Made by a program: the position numbers and the translations under genes
The notes under the pieces: model-generated
What the model was told of the DNA's origin: nothing
The model's input: the letters and a program-made list of their open reading frames with translations, nothing else
Databases searched by the model: none
Source: Neoroseomonas eburnea
GTDB lineage: Bacteria; Pseudomonadota; Alphaproteobacteria; Acetobacterales; Acetobacteraceae
DNA length: 64,000 nucleotides
Direction of reading: 5' to 3'
Assembly: GCF_018129005.1 (NCBI RefSeq)
Contig: NZ_JAAEDL010000010.1
Coordinates: 1 to 64,000 of the forward strand
In this document: positions 56,098 to 64,000 of the stretch, piece after piece
Layout: the number at the start of each line of letters is the position of its first letter
Position numbering within the stretch: position 1 is the stretch's first letter

Positions 56098-56760
56098 ATG
56101 GAAGTAGCGGGCTACACGAAGACCTTTTCCCTGGATCAGGGCAGCGTTCTCGGCAACGATCAATTGTTCCAGGCGCTCTACAACGCACCGCTGACGGATG
56201 GTAAGCGCGAAGGCATCTGCACGGGCCTGTCCATGATCTGGCTGGCGCGCCGCATGATGTTCCACAACGAGTCGGCCGAGCAGCGTTTCGCCGCCCTCTT
56301 CACTGGCGCGGCCTTTCGCTGGGGCGGCAAGACGCAGGACATCCACGTCGCCTCCGGCGGCGGCAGCGGCAGCTACTACGACATGCTGCAGACGATGTAC
56401 GGCGACGCGCTGCGCGCCTACGCGCTGCGCGTCGTTCCCGCCTCCTGCAACGCCACCTTCGACGGCACGCCGAGCGTTCTCGGCCAGGCCGGCGCCACCG
56501 CATCGAAGTCGGCCGGCACCTATTGCCTGTGGAACATCGGCCTGCAGACCCCGACGGGCAGCGCCGGCCACATGGTGGCGACCTATGCCTCGCACGGCAC
56601 GCTCGGCATGAACCGGCACCTTTACTTCTTCGACCCCAACATGGGGGAATACCGGATCGGCACCGGTGATGCGGTCGACTTCTTCACCAAGGTGTTCGAG
56701 GCCTATGCCGGCATGTTCGGCGGCCTGAACTACCTCGCCACCTTCGAGGTGGACCGCTGA
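56098..56760 (+). CDS. YopT-type (C58) cysteine protease-like protein
   Basis: A 220-residue protein without a signal peptide. The C58 triad is visible: Cys41 in GICTGLSMIWLARR, His158 in GSAGHMVATYAS and Asp179 in LYFFDPNMGEYRIG. These motifs and their spacing match YopT/AvrPphB-type effector proteases. Most known members are secreted into eukaryotic cells, but no secretion genes are adjacent here, so the target is unknown. It lies 43 bases after a decayed paralogue. A role in host interaction, toxin activity or an unknown cellular process is equally possible. Confidence 0.8.
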   Translation: MEVAGYTKTFSLDQGSVLGNDQLFQALYNAPLTDGKREGICTGLSMIWLARRMMFHNESAEQRFAALFTGAAFRWGGKTQDIHVASGGGSGSYYDMLQTMYGDALRAYALRVVPASCNATFDGTPSVLGQAGATASKSAGTYCLWNIGLQTPTGSAGHMVATYASHGTLGMNRHLYFFDPNMGEYRIGTGDAVDFFTKVFEAYAGMFGGLNYLATFEVDR

Positions 56761-56771
56761 CGCGCGGCTGA

Positions 56772-58130
56772 TCAGCCGCGGCGCCGCCGGCGCCGCAGTT
56801 GTTCCCACCGCGCCATGCGTTCGGCGATCGCGGCCTCGGCGCCGCGATCGGTCGGGCGGTAGAAGCTCTGTCGCCGCATCTCCTCCGGGAAGTAGTCCTG
56901 GCCGGAGAATGCTTCCTCCGCATCGTGGTCGTATTCGTAGCCGGACCCGTAGCCGATTTCCTGCATGAGCTTCGTGGGCGCGTTGAGGATGTGCTTCGGC
57001 GGCATCAGGCTGCCGGTTTCCTTCGCCGCGCGCATCGCCGCGCCGAAGGCAGCATAGACGGCGTTGGATTTCGGCGCCGTTGCCAGGTGCACCACGAGCT
57101 GCGCCAGCGCGAGCTCGCCCTCCGGCGACCCCATCCGCTCGAAGGTCTCCCATGCCGCGATGGCCAGGGGCAGCGCGCGCGGGTCGGCCATGCCGACATC
57201 CTCGGCGGCGAAGCGCGTGAGGCGGCGGGCGATGTAGCGCGGGTCCTCCCCGCCCGTGAGCATGCGCGCGAACCAATAGAGCGCCGCATCCGGATCAGAC
57301 CCGCGCATGGATTTGTGCAGCGCGGAGATGAGGTTGTAGTGCTCCTCCCGGTCCTTGTCGTAGAGCGCGGCGCGCTTCGCGAGCAGCGAGGACAGCGCAG
57401 CGGTGTCGAGCTGCTTCGTGCCCGGCGGCAGGGCGAACAACTGCTCCGCCATGTTCAGCAGGTAGCGCCCGTCGCCGTCCGCCATGGCGCGCATCGTCGC
57501 CCGCGCGGCCTCGTCCAGCGGCAAGGCGCGCTCCATCAGCGCCTCCGCCCGCCCCAGCAGGAGTTCCAGCGCAGCGTCGTCCAGCCGCTTCAGCACCAGC
57601 ACCTGGCAGCGTGACAGCAAGGCACCGTTCAGTGCGAAGGACGGGTTCTCCGTCGTCGCGCCGACCAGCGTGACCGTGCCGTCCTCCACCACCGGCAGGA
57701 AGCCGTCCTGCTGGGCGCGGTTGAAACGGTGGATCTCGTCCACGAAGAGCAGCGTGCCCTGGCCGTTGGACTTGCGCGCGCGGGCCTCGTCGAAGGCGCG
57801 CTTGAGGTCGGCGACCCCCGAGAACACCGCGGACAGCGCCGTGAAGCGCAGCCCGGCCGCCTCCGCGAGCAGCCGCGCGATGGTGGTCTTTCCCACCCCC
57901 GGCGGCCCCCACAGGATCAGCGAGGCGAGCGAGCCGCGCTCGAGCATGCGCGTGATGGTGCCCTCGGGTCCGAGCAGGTGGTCCTGCCCGACCACCTCCT
58001 CCAGCGCCGGCGGCCGCAACCGATCCGCGAGCGGGCGCGCCGCGCCCTCCGCCTCGGGCGGCGGGCCCACGGGCGAGCCGAACAGGTCGGTGAGGGGTAC
58101 TGGGTTGCCCTGCGGGCGGCGAACGGCCAT
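56772..58130 (-). CDS. rarA: Replication-associated recombination protein A (RarA/MgsA)
   Basis: A 452-residue AAA+ ATPase that acts at stalled replication forks with SSB. The N-terminus carries a short PIP-like DLFGSPVGPPPE. The AAA core has Walker A LWGPPGVGKTTIARLLAEAA, Walker B LLFVDEIHRFNRAQQDGFLP, and sensor 1 VGATTENPSFALNGALLSRC. A helical C-terminal tetramerisation part follows with LTGGEDPRYIARRLTRFAAE. ATG 58130 follows the family start. The gene is convergent with the C58 protease (11 bases apart). Confidence 0.95.
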   Translation of the reverse strand: MAVRRPQGNPVPLTDLFGSPVGPPPEAEGAARPLADRLRPPALEEVVGQDHLLGPEGTITRMLERGSLASLILWGPPGVGKTTIARLLAEAAGLRFTALSAVFSGVADLKRAFDEARARKSNGQGTLLFVDEIHRFNRAQQDGFLPVVEDGTVTLVGATTENPSFALNGALLSRCQVLVLKRLDDAALELLLGRAEALMERALPLDEAARATMRAMADGDGRYLLNMAEQLFALPPGTKQLDTAALSSLLAKRAALYDKDREEHYNLISALHKSMRGSDPDAALYWFARMLTGGEDPRYIARRLTRFAAEDVGMADPRALPLAIAAWETFERMGSPEGELALAQLVVHLATAPKSNAVYAAFGAAMRAAKETGSLMPPKHILNAPTKLMQEIGYGSGYEYDHDAEEAFSGQDYFPEEMRRQSFYRPTDRGAEAAIAERMARWEQLRRRRRRG

Positions 58131-58243
58131 GGGGGCAGGATACAACGCCGGGCCGGCGGGATCGACATGGCCTCCCGGGATGGCAGCCTCCTGTCATTGT
58201 TCCGTCGCTTGACGCCGGCGCGGGGTGCGATCACCCGTGCGCC

Positions 58244-59194
58244 ATGCTCCGGCGCGCCGCCCTGCTCATGCCCCTTGCCGTCCCCGCCCTGGCCCAGCCG
58301 GCGGATCGGCCGATCCGCCTGGTCATCGCCTTTCCACCGGGCGGCAGCACCGACATCCTCGGCCGGCTGATCGCGCCGCGCATGTCCGAGCTGCTGGGCG
58401 CGACGGTCACGCCCGAGAACCGTTCCGGCGCTTCCGGGGCGGTCGGCGCCGGCCATGTCGCGCAATCGGCGCCGGATGGCACGACGCTGCTGCTCGATTC
58501 CGGCGGGCAGAGCGTGAACCCGTTCCTGCTGCGTGGCCTCGCCTTCGACTATGTCCGCGACCTCGCGCCGGTGACGCTGCTGGCCACCCTGCCGCTGCTG
58601 CTGGTCGCCCGCGCCGAATTCGGCGTGGCGACGCTGGCGGAGCTGCTCGCCCGGCTGCGTGCGGACCCCGCCCAGGCCCGCTACGGCAGCGTCGGCGTCG
58701 GTGCGCGCACGCACCTCGCCATGGCCGCGCTGCTGCGCCGTGCCGGCATCGCCGGGGAGCACGTCCCGTATCGCGGCGGTGCCGACCAGGTCGCCGGCCT
58801 GCTGCGCGGCGACGTGCCGATGGGATTCACCTCCATCGCCCTGGCCGCGCCGCTGCTGCGCGACGGCCGGATCCGCGCCCTGGCGGTCTCCTCCGCCGCG
58901 CGCAGCCCGGTCTATCGCGACCTGCCGACCGTCGCGGAGCAGGGTTTCCCCGGCTTCGCCATGGGCGATTGGCTCGGATTGCTCGTCGCCGCGGGCACGC
59001 CGGCGTCGGTCGTCGCGCGCCTTGCCGCGGCGGCGGCGGATGCGGTGAACCAGCCGGCGCTGCGCCCGCGCCTCGCCGATCTTGGTCTCCAGCCGGCAGC
59101 CGAAGGGCCGGCCGCCTTCGCCTCCTTCCTCGCCACCGAACGGGCGGAGATGGAGGCGCTGATCCGCGGCGAGGGCATCCGCCTCGACAGCTGA
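58244..59194 (+). CDS. Bug/TctC-family periplasmic receptor
   Basis: A 316-residue protein with a signal peptide (MLRRAALLMPLAVPALAQPA). Bug blocks are RPIRLVIAFPPGGSTDILGR, ENRSGASGAVGAGHVAQSAP, and EHVPYRGGADQVAGLLRGDV. It is one of two tandem receptor genes (the next begins 48 bases downstream), yet the two proteins differ widely, so they probably bind different carboxylates. No TctA/TctB genes are near. Confidence 0.9.
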   Translation: MLRRAALLMPLAVPALAQPADRPIRLVIAFPPGGSTDILGRLIAPRMSELLGATVTPENRSGASGAVGAGHVAQSAPDGTTLLLDSGGQSVNPFLLRGLAFDYVRDLAPVTLLATLPLLLVARAEFGVATLAELLARLRADPAQARYGSVGVGARTHLAMAALLRRAGIAGEHVPYRGGADQVAGLLRGDVPMGFTSIALAAPLLRDGRIRALAVSSAARSPVYRDLPTVAEQGFPGFAMGDWLGLLVAAGTPASVVARLAAAAADAVNQPALRPRLADLGLQPAAEGPAAFASFLATERAEMEALIRGEGIRLDS

Positions 59195-59242
59195 CGCGCA
59201 GTGGCGCATGGATCGGGGCAAGAATTCCCGGGAGGACCGTTC

Positions 59243-60205
59243 ATGCTCCGCCGCTCGCTGCTCGCCACCGCCTTCGCCACGCCCGCCCTCGCGCAGGGGG
59301 GCGCCTGGACACCCGGCCGCCCGATACGCCTGATCGCGCCCTACCCGCCGGGCGGCGGAGTGGACACCACCTCCCGCCTGCTCGCGGTGCCGATGGGCGC
59401 CTTCCTGGGCCAGCCGGTGGTGGTGGAGAACCGGGGCGGCGCCGGCGGGTCGATCGGCGCGGGGGAACTCGCCCGCAGCGCGCCGGATGGCCACACGATC
59501 ATGATCGACGCCATGGCGCATACGGTGAACCCGCACCTGATCCGCAACCTTGGCTTCGACTACGCCACCGCCTTCGCGCCGATCAGCCAGGTGGTGGTGC
59601 TGCCGCAGATCCTCGCGGTGAACCCGCAGAAGGTGCCGGCCAAGACCGTGCAGGATTTCATCGCCTGGGCGCGGCCGCGGCAGCGCGAGCTGTCCTATGG
59701 CTCCTCCGGCAATGCGACGGCGGCGCATCTCGCCTCGGCGCTGTTCCTGAACCGTGCGGGGCTCGATGTCACCCATGTGCCCTATCGCGGCGGGACGCCG
59801 GCGCTGCAGGACCTGCTCGGCGGCAACATCGCCTTCGTGTTCGGCACCGTCTCCTCCACCCTGCAACTCGTGCGGGATGGGCGGCTGGTCGCGCTCGGCG
59901 TCTCCACGGCGCAGCGCATCGCGCCCCTGCCGGACGTGCCGACCATCGCCGAGCAGGGCTTCGAGGGCTTCGAGCTCAACGAGTGGAACGGCCTCTATGC
60001 CCCGGCGGGCACGCCCGCGCCGGTGCAGCAGCGCCTCTATGAGGCAGCGAAGCATGCCCTGGCCGATGCCGGGGTGCGCCAGCGCCTCGATGCCCTCGGC
60101 GCCCTGCCGCTCGGCACCGATCCCGCCACCTTCGCACGCTACGTCGCGGATCAGCGCGCCCTGATGGGCCGCATCGTGCGGGAGGCGCGGATCGAGATCG
60201 GGTGA
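59243..60205 (+). CDS. Bug/TctC-family periplasmic receptor
   Basis: A 320-residue protein from ATG 59243, with a signal peptide (MLRRSLLATAFATPALAQGG). The family blocks are RPIRLIAPYPPGGGVDTTSR, VENRGGAGGSIGAGELARSA, and VTHVPYRGGTPALQDLLGGN. It is closer to the Bug protein at 47742 than to its tandem neighbour in the ISQV and GNATAAHL segments. GGGAGG-like sequence lies shortly upstream of the start. It is likely co-transcribed with the previous gene. Confidence 0.9.
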   Translation: MLRRSLLATAFATPALAQGGAWTPGRPIRLIAPYPPGGGVDTTSRLLAVPMGAFLGQPVVVENRGGAGGSIGAGELARSAPDGHTIMIDAMAHTVNPHLIRNLGFDYATAFAPISQVVVLPQILAVNPQKVPAKTVQDFIAWARPRQRELSYGSSGNATAAHLASALFLNRAGLDVTHVPYRGGTPALQDLLGGNIAFVFGTVSSTLQLVRDGRLVALGVSTAQRIAPLPDVPTIAEQGFEGFELNEWNGLYAPAGTPAPVQQRLYEAAKHALADAGVRQRLDALGALPLGTDPATFARYVADQRALMGRIVREARIEIG

Positions 60206-60288
60206 GGGCCCCGAGGGCAGCTTGATCCGGGTCAAAGGCGGCGGCAGGGCGCTGGATTACGAATCATCCATCTTTCTGGGAGGATTCG

Positions 60289-60984
60289 ATGCGCGCCTGC
60301 GACATCATGACGACCGATCCCGTCACCGTGCCGCCCGAGACGCCGCTCGATGCCGTCGCGGCGCTCATGGCCGACCGCGGCATCTCCGGCCTTCCGGTGC
60401 AGGAGGCCGATGGCCGCCTGGTGGGGGTGGTGACGGATGGCGACCTGATGCGCCGCCTTTCGGCGAAGGAGGACAAGCCGGCCTCCTTCTTCGCGGCCCT
60501 GCTCGGGGCGAATGCCGACCAGGCGCTCGCCTATGCCCGCGCCCATGGCCGCCGCGTGCGCGACGTGATGAGCACCGAGCTCGTGACGGTGGAGGAGGAC
60601 GCGACGGTCGAGGAAGTCGCGCATATCCTCGAAACCAGGCGCATCCGCCGGGTTCCGGTGCTGCGGGACGGCCGGCTGGTCGGCGTCGTCTCCCGTGCCG
60701 ACCTGCTGCGCGCGGTCATGGCGCCGGTCGGCAGCGGCGCTTCCGAGGAGGCCTCCGACCCGCGCATCCGCCGGGAGATCCTCGCCGCCATGCGGTCCGA
60801 GCCCTGGATCAGCACGCGCTTCGTCTTTCCCGCGGTGAAGGACGGGGTGGTGACCTTCCACGGCTTCCTCGCGGGGCAGGAGGCGAAGATGGCGCTCCGC
60901 GTGCTCGCCGAGGGCGTGGCCGGCGTGAAGGAGGTGGTCTTCGACACCGCGCCGCCGCCGTCGATCCTGCTCGGCGTTCCATGA
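60289..60984 (+). CDS. CBS-domain protein with C-terminal BON domain
   Basis: A 231-residue cytoplasmic protein. The first CBS repeat is MRACDIMTTDPVTVPPETPL to VGVVTDGDLMRRL. The second is VRDVMSTELVTVEEDATVEE to VGVVSRADLLRAV. From residue 160 a BON-like domain follows (IRREILAAMRSEPWISTRFV, then GVVTFHGFLAGQEAKMALRV). CBS pairs sense adenosine nucleotides, and BON domains often bind lipids or membranes. The combination is common in stress proteins with unknown partners. GGGAGG lies 5 bases upstream of the ATG. Confidence 0.88.
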   Translation: MRACDIMTTDPVTVPPETPLDAVAALMADRGISGLPVQEADGRLVGVVTDGDLMRRLSAKEDKPASFFAALLGANADQALAYARAHGRRVRDVMSTELVTVEEDATVEEVAHILETRRIRRVPVLRDGRLVGVVSRADLLRAVMAPVGSGASEEASDPRIRREILAAMRSEPWISTRFVFPAVKDGVVTFHGFLAGQEAKMALRVLAEGVAGVKEVVFDTAPPPSILLGVP

Positions 60985-61262
60985 CGCCCTCGCTCCCCGG
61001 GGCGTGAGTTCGCCCCGGAGCTTTTCCCTTGTCTTCGCAGCCGCGAAGGCTCATATGCCATTTCATCGCGCGGATATCCTGCGCGCCACGCGCCACCCGG
61101 CCGCGTGATCGGTCCCCGCCGCTTCGCCCTTGTGTGGAGCGCGGTGCGGGCCCGGGCCGGGAAGCGGCGCGCCACCAGACGGACGGTCCCAATCCCGCGG
61201 GGCTTTCTCACCGCAGCGACGCGCGCGGCGTGCCATGTCGTGCGCGTGTGACAGGACTTATC

Positions 61263-62696
<1,434 letters not shown>

Positions 62697-62702
62697 AGGG
62701 CG

Positions 62703-62720
62703 GGGGGAGGGAACTCCCCC
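62703..62720 (+). terminator. G-rich stem-loop after the helicase gene
   Basis: GGGGGAG (62703-62709) and CTCCCCC (62714-62720) close around GGAA. It begins 6 bases after the stop and is followed by a CCCCACCCGCCACCTT tract. It matches the family at other gene ends. Confidence 0.6.
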
Positions 62721-62736
62721 CCCCACCCGCCACCTT

Positions 62737-62925
62737 ATACCAGCGGCCGCTATCCGCGACCGCGGGTATCCGCCCTTTCATGCCCTCGGACGCCGGGCGC
62801 AAACCTCCGGTTTGCCTGGCTTCGCCGGACCACCGGCGGGCCGCATTCCGGCTCCCCGGTCACCTTGCAAGGCAAGGTGACCGGGTTCCCGTCGCGGCCT
62901 CGGCACGAGTCAAGAACTCGTGCCG
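62737..62925. repeat. Five-stem intergenic repeat, copy B
   Basis: A 189-base element in the 360-base gap 62697-63056, homologous to copy A at 49914. Stems are 62737-62769, 62799-62815 (GCAAACC-TCC-GGTTTGC, perfect), 62823-62838, 62856-62884 (a perfect 13-bp stem, loop AAG) and 62901-62925 (a perfect 9-bp stem). The rest of the gap (62926-63056) shows only a promoter-sized region before the next receptor gene. Confidence 0.85.
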
Positions 62926-63056
62926 CTCGTATTGCTTGTCGGTTCGCCCGGCCTCCGGCCGGGCGGGCGCGATTCTGCGCGCTTCCGTTTCACGTGCGCC
63001 GTCGGCCATGCTGCCGACATCGCCCCGCATGAAGGGCGACGTGACAGGGAGGCCCC

Positions 63057-64000
63057 ATGACCGACGCCCGCACCGCCCGTATCCGTGCGCCAATCGCACT
63101 TCTCGCCGCCGGGCTGCTGCCGCGCGCCGCGACGGCCCAGGCCGAGGACCCGGCTGCCTGGCCCTCCCGCCCCATCCGGCTGATCGCGCCCTATCCGCCA
63201 GGCGGGCAGACCGACATCGTCGGCCGTTGGCTCGCCGAGCGACTGCGTGCCCACCTGCCCCAGCCGATGATCGTCGAGAACCGCGCCGGCGCGCAGGGGA
63301 TGATCGGCACCCAGGCGGCGCTGCAGGCCCCGGCGGACGGCTACACGGTGCTCTACATCAACGCCTCGACCAGCCTCATCAACCCGGTGATCCACGCCAA
63401 TCCGGGTTATGACACGCTGCGCGACATGGCCCCCGTGGTCCAGTTCGGCACCGCCGCCCTGGTGCTGACGGTGCGGGCCGATCGACCGATCGCGAGCGTC
63501 GCCGACCTCGTCGCCGAAGCGCGCCGCCGGCCGGGCGAGCTCTCCTACGCCTCCTTCGGGGTCGGCTCCGCCTCGCACCTCTTCGGCGCGATGCTGGAGA
63601 AGGCAGCCGATATTCGCATGTCCCACATCCCCTACCGCGGTTCCGCCCCCGCGGTGCAGGACGTGATCGCCGGACACGCCTTCCTGTCCATCAACGACGA
63701 AGCGGTGAGCATCCCGCAGATCCGCGACGGCCGGCTGAAGCCGCTCGCCGTCACCGGGCCGGTGCGCATTCCGGCCCTGCCTGACGTTCCCACCTTCGCC
63801 GAGGCAGGCTATCCCGGCGGGCTGGAACTGCTCGGCTTCAACGGCCTGGTGATGCGTTCGGGCACCCACCCCACCATCATCCGCCGCTTCTCCGATGCCG
63901 TCCTCGCCGCGATCGGCGCGCCCGAAGCACGCGAGCGCCTGCGCGTCATGGGTCTCGAGCCGACCCTGCTCGGGCCCGAGGCCTTCGCTGCGCAGCTTCG
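63057..64000 (+). CDS. Bug/TctC-family periplasmic receptor, C-terminus cut by window edge
   Basis: 314 codons from ATG 63057 are visible. A signal peptide (ARIRAPIALLAAGLLPRAAT) is followed by RPIRLIAPYPPGGQTDIVGR, VENRAGAQGMIGTQAALQAP and SHIPYRGSAPAVQDVIAGHA, the standard Bug blocks. Only the last few residues are missing at base 64000. GACAGGGAGG provides a ribosome site 5 bases upstream. It is the fourth Bug receptor in this window, again without recognisable TctA/TctB. Confidence 0.9.
   Translation, partial: MTDARTARIRAPIALLAAGLLPRAATAQAEDPAAWPSRPIRLIAPYPPGGQTDIVGRWLAERLRAHLPQPMIVENRAGAQGMIGTQAALQAPADGYTVLYINASTSLINPVIHANPGYDTLRDMAPVVQFGTAALVLTVRADRPIASVADLVAEARRRPGELSYASFGVGSASHLFGAMLEKAADIRMSHIPYRGSAPAVQDVIAGHAFLSINDEAVSIPQIRDGRLKPLAVTGPVRIPALPDVPTFAEAGYPGGLELLGFNGLVMRSGTHPTIIRRFSDAVLAAIGAPEARERLRVMGLEPTLLGPEAFAAQL

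Noticed and set aside
57917-60235. Long minus-strand frame opposite the two Bug receptor genes.
   Set aside because: It is an antisense shadow. The plus-strand Bug proteins have full-length family motifs and signal peptides.

Overview
The window looks like part of the chromosome of a high-GC alphaproteobacterium, most likely an Acetobacteraceae member of the Roseomonas type. This is inferred from gene content, not from a database search. The signs are an ATP12-type F1-ATPase chaperone, the order rlmB, tRNA-Tyr, tRNA-Gly, tuf, tRNA-Trp, secE, nusG, and four separate Bug/TctC-type periplasmic receptors in 64 kb.

Layout. 1-8.2 kb: the N-terminus of a TonB-like protein runs off the left edge. 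A tRNA-Thr follows, then a truncated integrase and a small membrane protein (an island scar). Next come a DUF4087 protein, an orphan peptide-type ABC receptor with a hydrolase, and a CHAT-domain (caspase-like) protease gene overlapping a small single-helix membrane protein gene. 8.2-12.7 kb: uvrB, a glycine-zipper lipoprotein, a fumarylacetoacetase-superfamily hydratase and rlmB. 12.7-15.3 kb: tRNA-Tyr, tRNA-Gly, tuf copy 1, tRNA-Trp, secE and nusG. 15.3-19.1 kb: a segment that separates nusG from rplK. It holds a dense hairpin cluster with a perfect 30-bp inverted repeat, a hypothetical gene, a TauE/SafE permease fused to an extra domain, a LysR regulator and msrQ. 19.1-30.2 kb: rplKA, rplJL and rpoBC. 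30.5-46.6 kb: rpsL, rpsG and tuf copy 2 with no fusA between them, followed by the S10, spc and alpha operons through rplQ.

46.6-64 kb is accessory and housekeeping DNA: Bug receptors, a cyclase-family amidohydrolase, acylphosphatase with the ATP12 chaperone, an AsmA protein, an RluA-type pseudouridine synthase, CrcB, a tandem pair of YopT-type (C58) cysteine protease genes of which the first is decayed, rarA, a CBS/BON protein and a DEAD-box helicase. Two intergenic regions here carry copies of a roughly 190-bp element made of five consecutive stem-loops. A GC-rich stem-loop with a shared design recurs at several gene ends.

The core of the window is the transcription and translation machinery: RNA polymerase beta, beta' and alpha, most ribosomal proteins, EF-Tu, SecE/SecY, NusG and adenylate kinase. 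The most unusual items are the CHAT plus membrane-protein pair, the five-stem repeat with a compensatory base change, the C58 protease pair, the split nusG/rplK junction, the missing fusA, and two tuf genes that read identically. No rRNA genes, CRISPR arrays, complete insertion sequences or origin were seen.
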